Below the pieces are notes generated by a model. It saw only the letters and a program-made list of their open reading frames with translations, was not told the DNA's origin and did no database searches. From Bactrocera neohumeralis (taxonomy: Eukaryota > Arthropoda > Insecta > Diptera > Tephritidae), in NCBI RefSeq assembly GCF_024586455.1, contig NC_065923.1:51468264-51532263 (forward strand): a DNA stretch of 64,000 nt, read 5' to 3'. Shown here piece after piece: positions 32,601 to 44,047 of this stretch. Both the position numbers and the translations under genes were made by a program. Positions within the stretch are counted from its first letter, which is position 1, and each line of letters begins with the position of its first letter.

Positions 32601-34379
32601 AATTTATGAATTAAACATATTACAATGGCAACGCTGTATCGGAAAAGTTGAGGTTATGAGTTCTTTGGAACATTAAGTTGTTGTGCGAACACAGGGGCTT
32701 AGAATATTCAGCTTGATCTTAGTCCAGGCATGGTATGGAGAAGAGTTTGCAAGTGAATTGAAGCTTTAAGTATGAATTTAGTCGGATTCCGAACTTAAGT
32801 GGTTACACAATTCTGGGATTTACAAAATTTTAGGTGTTTACGTGTTTTGTATTGTAAAAAGTTGGGTAGTTTCGAAAAATGTACTTCCAATCTATGGTCA
32901 TTTAGTGGTTAAGTTGCACATAACCCATAAAGTTTTTGAAGCATTTCTGTCTTAAAGAACTGCTTTTGTAAAGATCCTTAAGATTGTTTCTGTGAGCTCA
33001 TTAGCTAAGTTTAGTAAGGTTAGGGAAATACTATAGAAAACAAAATTATTTTCCGTAATTTCCGTATTTTGGAATATACTTGTTTTGAGGGTGAGCTTTT
33101 GAAATCCTCTATATAATGACCAACTTATTGCTCAATTATTCTGAGCGTATATGTCTGAAATATTGAAAGCTTCGAAAGCATCATTACGGCAATGTAATAA
33201 TTCAAAAATAATTTTTAATAGAGACCGCCTTTAAAATTATACTAAGAAACTATGTTTGCTGTGAGGAAGATACGTATATTGATCAAATCTGGCAGCTCCC
33301 GCTGCTAATGCAGTTGGGTTATAGAGGAAGAGAGAGAGAGAGAGAAATATTTTTGAAGAAACTTTCATCATCATCAGATTTTTAGAAGCTTCATTCTTTC
33401 AATACATTGTCATTCAAATATATATGTATGTGTCCATAGAAAAAAACATAAAAATATTATAGAACAGCAAAAGCAAACGAAAAACATGTCAAAACAGTGC
33501 AAAATTTATGGATTTTATATGCTTTAGTAATAAAAATGCAACAACAAAAGTGTTGTCATTACTGTCACTCGAGAATAAGAATTCGCTCCTCATTGGCTTT
33601 TTATCACCTTCAAAATTTCGCTTAATTATTGCAAAGCTGAAAATCTGTAAATCAACAAACCATAAACAAAATAGACCAGTCTCATTTATTTATGACGAAA
33701 GAAAATATCTATATTTATATATATATTTTTCTTTTAAAAATTTATTTGTTGAAATACTTGCGCTGCTCCTATTGTTATTTGGGGAGCAACTGGGTTAAAA
33801 ATAATTACGTTTTGGGGAAAAGAAAAATTAGAATTATATTTTTTTGAAAGCAAACTAGATAGCCGCTTCCATTGCTTCGATAACTTGGTCTACTTTGCGT
33901 AGAAAAATACTAGGTGTGTTATGTAAGATCAATCAATCAGGTCTCAATTGCGTCTCAGTTACTAAAAATCTAGAGATTAGCAGAAATACTTAAAAGTACA
34001 TCTAAAAATGAAGACATGTTCCATAAAAGGAAGATAAATATTCTATAACACAGAGATGTTCAATATCAATTAGACTCGAACGCCCAAATCATTTAATTTT
34101 TTGATCTGGAAAGAAGTTTGGCCGTTTGCAGTCTCGCTTGCTTAAATACGCCTCTATTTTGTATTCTACCTTTAAAGAAATATTTTTTGAGGAGGTTTTC
34201 GAAAACTTCGTTGATCTATCCAGTATATATCATTACTGTGAAAATATGAGGTTAGTTCCATATTGTTGACAGATGATTTTGAAACCTGGAATCTAATGGC
34301 GAATATACTATTTATTTTTAATTTTATTTCAACTAAATTTAAAAAATATATAAAATATATCTTTTATTTTCTTTAACTT
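32601..34379. other. Spacer with an AG microsatellite
   Basis: (AG) run at about 33328-33344; TATATATGTATG at 33418-33430. The 96-codon frame at 33508-33798 is AT-driven, with no recognisable domain. Confidence 0.45.
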
Positions 34380-34383
34380 TTAA

Positions 34384-35096
34384 GGGGGTCATCCCATGTG
34401 ATGGGCTCAAAAAATCAATTTTTTTTTTCATAAATTGCTATCTTAACATGTCTAGAATACGGTAGTAAAGGGATTTTTGAAAATTCCAAGTCGTTTTAAA
34501 GATACAGCAGGTAGAAGCAAGTGCTGTTCGGAGCGCTGAGTTGGCAGTTACGTCATAGTTTTAAATGGACTTGAAACTTTAAACGCGTTTTTCTCAAAAC
34601 TGTGTTTTTCAAACTTTCCTCCATCGTATCTCAAAAACGACAAATGACTTGAAATTTATAGGACATATGAACTATTATCAATCGAAAATCTGCAAAATAT
34701 CTATTTTTTTATCGCAAAAAACACAAAAAAAAAAAACGGAAAAATCGCAACTTGTATTTCAAATGTCTACCAAAAGTCCAATTTTTTGTATATTCATTTG
34801 ATAATAGTTCATTCCGTGCATTTAGGCATACAGTTTAAAACGCCGTTTTTTTTCAGATAAGCCAATCAGCCGGAATCGTGGAGGAAGTGCAAGCTCATTT
34901 TTTCGAGACGGGGGTGTTCAGAACGCTGTAACTCCAGTTATACACAATATTTTTAGTTAAAAATTTATATTTATATTGTCGAAATATATGTATGTTAAAA
35001 AATAATATTAAACTTAAATCTCTATCTATTTACTGGTCGTAGAAAAAAAGTCCTAAAAAATCCCTAAAAAACAGGCCATCACATGGGATGACCCCC
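34384..35096. mobile_element. TTAA-flanked MITE with G-run ends
   Basis: TTAA at 34380-34383 and 35097-35100. The left end reads GGGGGTCATCCCATGTGATG and the reverse complement of the right end reads the same 20 bases. 713 bp, A/T-rich interior, no coding frame. The inverted ends contain CATCCCATGTGATGG, itself nearly self-complementary. Target and size suit a non-autonomous piggyBac-type element, but no transposase is present to prove it. Confidence 0.8.
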
Positions 35097-35379
35097 TTAA
35101 TTGAATAAACATTTTTAAATATGTGACAGCGCTTTTCTAAAATATTTTAAACCTAAAGTATTCATTATAGTATTTTTACATTCAAATATTTTCAGCTTTA
35201 AACTTATTTATCTTATTCTTAAACTGATAACTTCTTTCTTTGCACATTTCTGACCACACTTCGAAAATTTCTACGACAGGAATCTTTCGCACCACTACTT
35301 CAAATATTCACACCTGCTTTTTAGTATCTTTCAGTTCGTTGTGTCATTTACTACTGTGATCAAATTGAAAGAAGAATTT

Positions 35380-35690
35380 TTTCCATTTCATCTCGTTCAA
35401 AGTAATCCCCTTCCGCTGCAATACACTTATGCCAATGAATTTTCCAGTCACCATAGCACTTGGAAAAATCCTCCGTCGTGATGGCCATCAGAGCCTTCTT
35501 CGATTCAGCTTTTATATCCTCAATTGAGTCAAAACGGTGTCCTCGGAGTGGTCATGGGACTTTGCTGAATAGCCAAAAGTTACACGAAGGTAAATCAGGC
35601 GAATACGGTGGTTGCGGCACGATATTAGTTGAAAATGTGGCGAAATGATCACGAATAACCAATTCAGTATGAGATGGTGCATTATCGCAC
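35380..35690 (-). pseudogene. Mariner transposase C-terminal fragment
   Basis: On the minus strand from about 35690: CDNAPSHTELVIRDHFATF (second catalytic aspartate), NIVPQPPYSPDLPSCNFWLF, then PRPLRGHRFDSIEDIKAE, SKKALMAI and KIHWHKCIAAEGDYFERDE at the C-terminus. The third catalytic aspartate, normally in SPDLAPCDFWLF, is asparagine here. The N-terminal half and terminal repeats are missing. It resembles the lineage at 60165-60640. Confidence 0.8.
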
Positions 35691-36339
35691 TTTCTTGTTT
35701 ATAAATTCGAATTATCTCACAAAACGAGTGAATAACGTGAAATTTAGCATAGAATGGACTTACTGAACAAATCTAATTTTTTCAAAAGTTCTTTTTTCTA
35801 ATATTAAGCCAAAAGGTATATTTAAAACTCTAGACTTCTCTAGAGTAGTGCTCTGGATATTGGTAGCGTGACGCCATTTTGGTTACGACATAATTTTGTT
35901 TCAGTCGCATTGTTCATTTCGTAGAGATTTTCAAACACAGAAACCCCTTTTTTCATCAAAAATGGCTAGTCTGGCTTGGAATAACATTAAACAAATTCTA
36001 CGAATTCGATTTTTTCTAATATGCCAAACCTTAAAGAATTTTTTTAATAATTTTCTAATTGATAATATCAATGAGCAACGGCGGAGTTGCAAAAACCTTT
36101 AACCTATAAGAATACCGCTGGTTTCTTTATATAGAAAATCTGCGAAATTTTTAAAATATCGGTAATTTTCATAAGTGCAAAGGTAAGATTAAGCAAAAAC
36201 AAAATAATAATTTTTGACCCATAATTGGAAAATTATCTGTCACCTTAACGTTGGTTTTTAGCTTTTATCTTAAACTTCAGATGGCTGTATAAAAATTGTG
36301 TTTCCTTATCTTATTCCTTTCTTCTTTATTTATTTTATA
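35691..36339. other. Spacer, no gene recognised
   Basis: AT-rich; the 68-codon frame at 35896-36102 has no recognisable domain. Confidence 0.45.
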
Positions 36340-36341
36340 TA

Positions 36342-37637
36342 CAGGGTCCAGCACTCGAAGTGTAACCAATTTCAGACCGTTCGCCCAGCTGTCGCCCAGC
36401 TGTCGCACTGAAATCAGCTGTTTATAAATTTTCTGAATGACAGTTCGGAGTATTGTTCACAAGTGTACAAAAGCGTTTTGCCAAAAGTTTTGAATTCAAA
36501 CGTAATAGTGTGATTGCTTTATATTTAGCTGGAAAATCACAGCCAGCAATTGTTCGTGAGCTCAAACATCTTAATGTGAATAAAGTTTTTGTTTATCGCA
36601 CCATCACTCGTTACAATGATACTGGTAGCATCGCAAAACGCCATGGAGGTGGTCATCAAAAGATTGCAACGTCACGTGAGATGGTTCGGAAAGTGAAGAA
36701 GCGACTTGAGCGAAATCCACGACGAAGTGCCAATCAAATGGCTAAAGAACTGAAAATATTCGACCGCAGCATCCGACGCATATTGAAAAATGAGCTCAAA
36801 GTCAAGCCTTACAAGTTCCAAAGGCCCATGATCTCACATCGAAGCAGCAACAAGTAAGACTTGAGAGAGCGAAGCAGTTGCTTCGCTTGGCCGAAAGCGG
36901 TCAAATTCCGAACATTGTGTTTTCTGACAAAAAAATTTTTCCAATTGAGCAATTCATAAACTCTCAAAACGATAGGGTTTACTTGACCGACCGTTCTTAC
37001 GAGAATCTAAGTCATCGGTTGGCCACCAGGAGGCAGCACCCGCCACAAATAATGGTTTGGGCCGCTGTCACCGCAGATGGGCGCTCTCCAATTGTTTTCA
37101 TCGAGCCTGCCGCCAAATTAAAAGCGACATATTATCGAGAAACTGTTCTGGAGGCTGCTTTAAAGCCGTGGGCAAACAAACATTTCGGTCGCAAACCATG
37201 GACGTTTCAACAAGACCCAGCACCGTCTCACAAAGCGCGAGTGAACCAAGAATGGCTGAAAAACAACGTTCCGAACTTCATTACGACCACACAATGGCTC
37301 TCGAATTCACCAGATGCGAATCCAATGGATTATTCTCTCTGGGCCATTTTGGAGAGCAAGGTCCGAAGTAAAAAATACACCAGTCTCGAGATGCTCTGAA
37401 GAAAGCCATTGTCCGTGAGTGTGCCAAAATACCGGCAAGTCACATTCGGGCAGCTTGCGATTCGTTTTTTGACCGTCTCAAGGTCATAGTTAAGGCAAAA
37501 GGTGGTCATATCGAGCAAAAGTGAATTGGTCCTGAATTTAGGATTATTTTCACACTTTTTGTACTTTAAAATAAATAAAAATAATCTTCCAACCCGAATT
37601 TATGGTTTTTTTAATTGGTTACACTACGAGTGGCCTG
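36342..37637 (+). mobile_element. DD37D mariner (maT-like), copy 2, nearly intact
   Basis: Flanked by TA at 36340-36341 and 37638-37639. The left end reads CAGGGTCCAGCACTCGAAGT and the reverse complement of the right end CAGGCCACTCGTAGTGTAAC; the shared AGTGTAACCAATT follows. At 1296 bp it has the usual full length. It is opposite in orientation to copy 1 at 21648-22920. Confidence 0.9.
36453..37523 (+). pseudogene. DD37D mariner transposase with two frameshifts
   Basis: From the ATG at 36453: MFTSVQKRFAKSFEFKRNSV, SQPAIVRELKHLNVNKVFV (first helix-turn-helix), GSIAKRHGGGHQK, KKRLERNPRRSANQMAKEL and DRSIRRILKNE (second helix-turn-helix). At about 36825 one A is missing compared with copy 1, shifting the frame. 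The second frame holds IVFSDKKIFPI (first aspartate), MVWAAVTADGRSPIVF, FQQDPAPSH (second) and SPDANPMDYSLW (third), spaced DD37D. A two-base gain near 37390 shifts the frame again before KKAIVRECAKIP and the C-terminal GGHIEQK. Only these two small changes break an otherwise complete protein of about 345 residues. Confidence 0.88.
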
Positions 37638-37639
37638 TA

Positions 37640-38289
37640 TTTAATATTGTTATTTATTTTTTTTCAACATATTTCGAATAACTTAACTTGTTGAAAAGCA
37701 AATGTTTTGACCATCTGATTGAATAATGTCAACGCTGCTTGAAATAGTGAAGTTGTGCGTGTGACCATTTCTTTTGACTTTTTGTTTTTTGTTATTATTC
37801 TTGCGCTGGCGCTATCGCTCACAGCGAATTCCGCAAATTCCAAGAATTGAGTTGTGTGGCATTAAATGTACTATTATTTATAAATTTGTATGTGTATTTA
37901 TGTATATTATGTTTATATATATATATTAGGGTGCTTCAAAAAAATGTTTGAATATTTTTTTAACTCTTACCCCTTTAAATGTTAGTGATTGACAAACAAA
38001 AAATCCTCCCTCAAGCCAGGCGCTGTAGCTCAACTCTAAGGGGTCGCTTTGTGCCCATACATTTAACATAGGAAGTTTCGTTTTTTTATTCAAACTAAAA
38101 TTTCACCAACTAATTTTCGTTTCTCAAAAATAACCATCACATATTCAGAAATTTCACTATTCAAACTTTAAAAATTTCTGCTACAAAGTTCGATTATCTC
38201 AATTAGAAGATTAAACATAGTGATTTGAAATTCGGAATTTTTCAATAAAAATAAAAAAAGTTTCTGAGAATAATAATTTTGTCGTGGGA

Positions 38290-38323
<34 letters not shown>

Positions 38324-38357
38324 TAGCATTAAGTTTGCCACGAATTTTGAAACACTC
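37640..38357. other. Spacer with a (TA)n tract
   Basis: AT-rich; TA repeat at 38292-38321. A TTAGGGTGCTTCAAAAAAAT stretch at 37926 resembles the ends of some insect transposons but has no partner here. Confidence 0.45.
38292..38321. repeat. (TA)15 microsatellite
   Basis: Uninterrupted TA dinucleotides. Confidence 0.95.
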
Positions 38358-38889
38358 ATGTCCGGTTGCACAATCCATACTTAAGTTGTGCCCAAATAAA
38401 ATCTTAGCTAAACATTATTGCAGACTGAGTAGTCGTTTGCGTTTCACAGTCAATGCTTAATTTCTATAAAATTTTATTATGATATATGGCAACGTTATGG
38501 GCAACATATGTTTTACAAATGTCATCCATAAAAATATGTTTGAAATATTTAAATTATAACAGACAATACATAAATTTGCGTGGAAAGTGATATCGAAAAT
38601 TGATGAAAACAACAAAAGAACCCTGAATTTCACCGCTAGCGAGTCGGAGAACCTATTGGAACTGGTGCAAATCCCAATCCGATTCCATATTAAAAAAAAA
38701 AAAAATAATTTGTTACTTCTTATTATTCTTCTTTTGACAAATAACTGAAAATTCAAAACAATTCAAAACAAAAATCAGCTGTTACTTAAGCACTGCTTAA
38801 GTCTCCCATTTTCAGTACTTAAGCATAACTTAAGTATTTTCCTGTTTTATCTTAAGCACAACTCAAGTATGAACTGTGAAACCGGGCAT
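38358..38889. mobile_element. MITE with repeated CTTAAG in its ends
   Basis: The left end reads ATGTCCGGTTGCACAATCCA and the reverse complement of the right end ATGCCCGGTTTCACAGTTCA; both continue TACTT-AGTTGTGC. The pairing extends over about 35 bases. CTTAAG occurs at 38380-38385 in the left arm and at 38785, 38796, 38818, 38829 and 38851 in the right arm. Subterminal repeats of this sort serve as transposase-binding sites in several DNA transposon superfamilies. I cannot assign the superfamily; no target duplication is clear and there is no open frame of note. Confidence 0.65.
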
Positions 38890-38899
38890 CAGAAGAAAA

Positions 38900-39228
38900 A
38901 GTCGGAGACTCTATAAATTATATGTATAAATGATCAGCGTGTTCAGCTGATTCCTTTTAGAAATGTTCTTATGTTAGCAGGAAGCGCCTATATCGAAACA
39001 CTATAGCATATATCTGACATTTTATTTGACCGATCAAAATTAAAGTAAAGATCTTCAGAAAACATCTGTTTGCCTTATTACGTGGCCCTAATTCGACTTG
39101 ATAGCTGTAAACTCGCAAACCGTTTTCCGTGGATTGCAGAGGTTGACCGGCTACGTCATCAAATTTAGTTAAACTTCTTGTTGCTGTAAGATATGCTCTT
39201 GTGAAGGGTATTATAGCTACAGCCGAAA
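38900..39228 (-). repeat. DINE-1-like repeat, reverse orientation (first of two)
   Basis: Starts GTCGGAGACTCTATAAATTA then AAATGATCAGCGTG, the reverse complement of the GATCATTT...TATAGGGTCTCCGAC block, and ends CTTGTGAAGGGTATTATAGC followed by TACAGCCGAA, the reverse complement of the TTCGGCTGTAGC...CCCTTCACA start. It directly follows the CTTAAG MITE. Confidence 0.6.
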
Positions 39229-39256
39229 AAAATGTTTAATTTTTTTTATCTAGAAT

Positions 39257-39552
39257 ATGGTATATTAAGTTTGACACGAAGTTCGTAGCACCTAAAAAGA
39301 AACTTCGTGTACCCATAAAATATACATACATACATACATATATAATATCTAAATGATCAGAATGACAAGCTGAGTCGATTTATATTTTCTAAAAACTTGG
39401 TATAGGTTATTGTTTAAGGCAACAGTGTAATCTCCGCAAAACTCGTTCAGATCGGACCACTATAGTATATAGCTGCCATACAAACTGAACGATCGGAATC
39501 AATTCATGTCAGGAATATTTTGTACTTGTGAAGGGTATTATAACTTCAATGC
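39257..39552 (-). repeat. DINE-1-like repeat, reverse orientation (second of two)
   Basis: Starts near TATGGTATATTAAGTTTGAC, includes AAATGATCAGAATGACAAGC and CTGAGTCGATTTATA, then CAGATCGGACCACTATAGTA and ATAGCTGCCATACAAACTGA, and ends ACTTGTGAAGGGTATTATAA. It has the same orientation as the preceding copy, with about 30 bases between them. Confidence 0.6.
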
Positions 39553-40944
39553 TGCACTAAATTTTTTTTATTTTTAACTTTTTTTTATTATAAAAAATAT
39601 CTTGTTGCCATTTTTCAGCTAATTCTGTTATACAAATAAGAAAATTATATTGTATTAAAAGTAAATGTGTATGTGTATGTACATATGTACATATGTATGT
39701 AAGTAATGCCTCGGCATGTCAAACTTCCGTCTATTTGCGATTGATTGGAATCAAAATAATAATTGTGTATGCTTACAGTGAGCAAACTGTGGGCCATTCA
39801 TTGATTATCTACACATGTGTATGAATGTATGTATAGAAAAAAAAGCAAAAACAAGAAAATGTTTGAATAAACTCGAGAAAAGATCACACATTGGCGCAGC
39901 TTATCAATATTCAATGAGTTTGGACTTGAAATCCGCTCATTCGGAAATCGGCTGCTACGTGCGAATCGGCGCGTACCCCAGCGCCACATAAGTCCATCTA
40001 AATATATGTATGGCCACATAGGCTAGCATCGCATTTCAGGCACTCTGATTTGATATGCGCCTGTGATTTTATAAGAAAATAACCGTAATTTGCATAAAAT
40101 TTTGAAAGCATAGCACGATCTCTCGGACGCGTTCAGATGAGATCACAATTTGTTCTATATAGCCCGAATGGTAGGAATATATTAGAATACACAACGACAA
40201 TAGCAATTTGATGAAAACGTAACAACAGAGTCATTAAATACAACAACTAAAACAAAGTTAACAATAAAATCAAATCATTTGTATTGCGGGCATGTAAAGC
40301 CTTTGATTGATCCAAAGTCAAAACGTTCAATATGTGGCGCATACAGTGAGCGCGAAAAAGCGAAAAAAGGAAAATTAAATGAAAAAAATGTTTGTAAGTA
40401 TTTATGTAAATTTATGCACATGTGTGCCTAATCAGTGCGCTGTATTTGAAATACATATTTATAGGTATGATTAAGTGCTTTTGCAATTAAATATTTACAA
40501 TGCAATTTTTGCAACCGACCACTTTTCTGGCAGCGCGCAATGCGTTGCATAAGGGTAATCTGAATTTGTGTAACAAATTTGTAAAATCCTATTGTTCTGT
40601 TGAATAGTTATCACTCAAAAACACGTTTTCGAAAATCAGTTGTATGTATCACAGCTACGTGTTATAGTCGTTCGATCCGAACGATATCGGGTGGACAGAT
40701 TAGTTTTATAATATGTAAGAATATTGCAAAATTACAAGTTCTTACACTCATGTCCATCTGGAATTATTATTCAGAAACTCATTTTCGAACAATAACTTGT
40801 ATGTTATAGTGAACCGATCGTTATGAATTACAGTGTACACTTTCTCATTTAAGTTAAGAGTGATCCATTCTACTTTTTTAAAGAAAAAACACAAACATTT
40901 CAAATTTAATGGGGAATGTTTATAATCATTCGAAAGGACATTCT
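39553..40944. other. Spacer, no gene recognised
   Basis: TATGTACATATG-type simple sequence at 39668-39703. A GC-richer patch lies at 39885-39990; the 73-codon frame over it (39798-40019, minus) is not recognisable. Frames at 40600-40809 likewise. Confidence 0.45.
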
Positions 40945-41760
40945 TTGGAGCTCATACGATCTTGGTGGCCAATCGACCGGCCCAAAACGTGAAATTTTCT
41001 TCTCACCGAAGTATTCTCTCAATAAATCCATTGAATGATGCGAAGCGTTGGAAGTGTCTTGCTGAAACTAATATCGCCGAGATCACAATATTCAATTTCA
41101 GGCATCAAATAGTCGGTTATTATGGAGCGGTAATGGTCGCCATTGACGGTTACGTTCTCCCCGGCATCATTTTTGAAGAAATATGGACTGATGAATCCAC
41201 CGGACCGCAAACCACACCAAACCGTTGTTTTACAGAATAATAAGACTGCCCTTGAATCTCTTCAAGTTGCTCTTCGTCCCAAATGCGGAAATTTTGCTTG
41301 TTACATACCCATTGAGTCAGAAGTGAATCTTACGCTGAATAAAAATTGGCTCGAAACATCGTATCTTCTTGAAACTTTTCACGAGCCCATAAAGCGAACA
41401 ACGTCGCTTGGGAAGGTCGGGCGGCTTCATTTCTTGCGAAAGCTGTATTTTGTGCGCTTCCAATTTAGGATCTCGACGTAAAATGCGCTAAATCGTTCCA
41501 CACTCTCAGCTACGGCTGCTTTATTTTCTTCACTGCGTGGTGGACGTGGTCTATTTGGTCGAATATTGTCCAATAATGAATGCTAGGTCTCAAGACGGAT
41601 GATGATGTTATGAATAGTACGTTCAGTAGGCCGTTTATGTTGACCATAAGTTGAGCGAAGCGCGAAACACTTTGTTTACAGGACGTGAATTTTCGTAATA
41701 AAGTTGAACGACTTGTAAATGTTGTTCAGGCGTAAATCTTTCCATGATGTAATGCCAACC
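40945..41760 (-). pseudogene. Tc1/mariner-type transposase, 5' two-thirds
   Basis: On the minus strand from about 41745: MERFTPEQHLQVVQLYYENS, RPVNKVFRASLNL (first helix-turn-helix), then frame changes through about 41560-41240 with the second helix-turn-helix and linker region (readable as KIQLSQEMKPPDLPKR-like sequence and LFSVRFTSDSM), then MRSGGFISPYFFKNDAGENV, TVNGDHYRSIITDYLMPEIE from 41210. It stops at about 40950 before the second and third catalytic residues. It is the same lineage as 30225-30655. At least four frame breaks; inactive. Confidence 0.75.
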
Positions 41761-41769
41761 AATACTGGA

Positions 41770-44045
41770 CAAAAATAACATGACAGCTTGACAAAAACAA
41801 CGCATGGTCTGTCAAAAAAAGTCTATTGAAAAAACCAACTCTACTTGGATCAGCCGTTATAATATTTGTTCAGTCTGTTTCTTTGTTTTTGTGTGAGATA
41901 TTGAGTTAACCTCAAAGTTTGTGAATGGTTTAAAAACGACTCCATTAAGCCTTTGGAAAATGTCTCCCATATAAACGCAAACAAGAAAATTTTAGCTGAC
42001 GGAAAATATGTTCATATTATTAGATATATGTATGTATGTATGTGTAATAAAAATATACCGACATTATTCGGGTTCACTCGAAAGTCTTAACATCCCTGCA
42101 AGTTTTTTAATATTTTGTCTACAGTTTTTTTAGACGGCTTTTAATCTCTACAACAAAAAAGGCACGTCTGTGCAAGCATTAATTTATTTTCTTATTAATT
42201 CAGTGTAATTTATGTACACACACATATACAATATATGCGATTTATATGAACATATGAATAAGGTATTAATTGACCGCTGACTTCAGCAATTGGAATTCCA
42301 TAAAATCCCATTTAGGTATATATTTATAATGTATGCATAATCGTCTATAATTGGCTATGATGTAGTTTACAACGGTTGCAGTGCTTTATGGTTGAATGCT
42401 CGGCTGATAAAGGAGATCACTGAACGCGGTCATCCCTAATAGGGTTTTATGACTGCATGTATAGCTTATTGTATTGCTTATGTAATCGCGTATTAGTGAA
42501 CAGAGCGCAGCAGTTTATTTCACATATTTTTATCGAAGTCTTGTGAACTATCTTTTGGTCAATATATCATAAATATGTTGATTGCATAATAATTGAATTT
42601 AGTGTCATCTAACGGTCATGTATATGTAATTTCCCCAACTACTTTTTAAAAATATGTCGAAATTGAGGAAACATGACGAATTGGAACTCAGCACGTCATA
42701 TTAACTTATAAAGACATATCGGGCCACATCATAATGCAACAGTCGAATTCATGAAAGTTTATCGACGTTGTCATATATTACGGATATACCCTAAACTTGG
42801 TAAGAATGAAAGAAATGATGGTTATATACTGCAAAACAGATGTGAAAACTTGGAGAAACTTTTAAAATCGCTGTAAGCAATATTATAAATCTTGAAGAAG
42901 ATCAGTTGACTATCTCTAAGGGCAACCTAGTTAAGGAAATAAAATAGTTCTTTATAGAGATTTGATTAATTAAAACGATAAATCCTCAAATTTTAAACCT
43001 AAAGTTTTTTGAAAGCCGGGTCGACATAAACTATTTTATTCGGTTAAGGTCTGTCAGCTCGATATCATTTCTCAATTTGTCCACTATTTGGGTGGTATTT
43101 TCAGTTTCTACTATAAACAATAACATAAACGCTTATTAGACGATGTTGGAAAAGCTCATGTGTTGCTAAGCAATAACGAAGCTGGGAAGTTCGTTGAATA
43201 AGTCAAAAACCACAGAAATTTGGAAGTTTTACACGAAGATAAAATATTTTTAGGCAATATTTACATCGCGAGAATAATTATTTGTCGAAAATTTAAGATA
43301 AAATAGTGATCTTACTGCGTTGTACACTCTTTGAAAGCTTAGAAAAATTGGCTTTGGTATGAAATCATACCTTCCTATAAAGATGGACTGAACTTGAAAT
43401 GTATGATGATGAAACATGGTCGAATGAATCTTAGCTTAAAGCATGGTATACAGTCACATAAGGTACCCTGCATGGGTATTCAGGTATAGTAGGCAAAAAT
43501 TTATATTGCTAAGAACAGTTAGCCGACAGTTTTATTGACCTTATCTGCAACAGAAATCATTTTGCCAACTTCTGCGTAAATATCTCTAAATTTCGCCTTT
43601 TCAGACCACTGAGTGTCTCTAAGTACATAGTAGATCGCTCAGCTGTGGTCTTTAAAGCTTTTTAACATTTTTATTTTTTACAAGGGTTCAAAGGTGTGAT
43701 AATGGAAATATAAAATCACAAGATAAATAAAAACGGGGGCGTATAAGTGGCCTTTGTCGTCCCAAAACTTCTTTGTGAATTACTATAAGTCATATTCTTC
43801 GTGCTTAGTTGTAATGGAATATGGCAGAGAAGAATTGGTGCGTTTTAGACACACACTATAGTCGGTATTATTTATCGAATTTACGTGGTTTTTATACGAA
43901 ATGACTCGGTTGTGTTCTGTTAAGGAAACATTACATAATGTGGTGTATAACATTTTAGATTCTCTAATAAATTGTGTAACTCGTGTCTTTAATTCGGGGT
44001 TTGTCAAACCCACTGTTGTAATCTGGCAACTCACAACTTCGGATA
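41770..44045. other. Spacer, no gene recognised
   Basis: TATGTATGTATG tract at 42027-42042 and CACACATATACA at 42218-42232. No transposon ends or protein could be read with confidence, although this stretch contains short mariner-like word matches that I could not extend. Confidence 0.4.
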
Positions 44046-44047
44046 TA

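Noticed and set aside
37926..38060. TTAGGGTGCTTC stretch and TTAGGGTGGGTC at 19590 as transposon ends
   Set aside because: Neither has an inverted partner or duplicate target within reach, so no element can be drawn.
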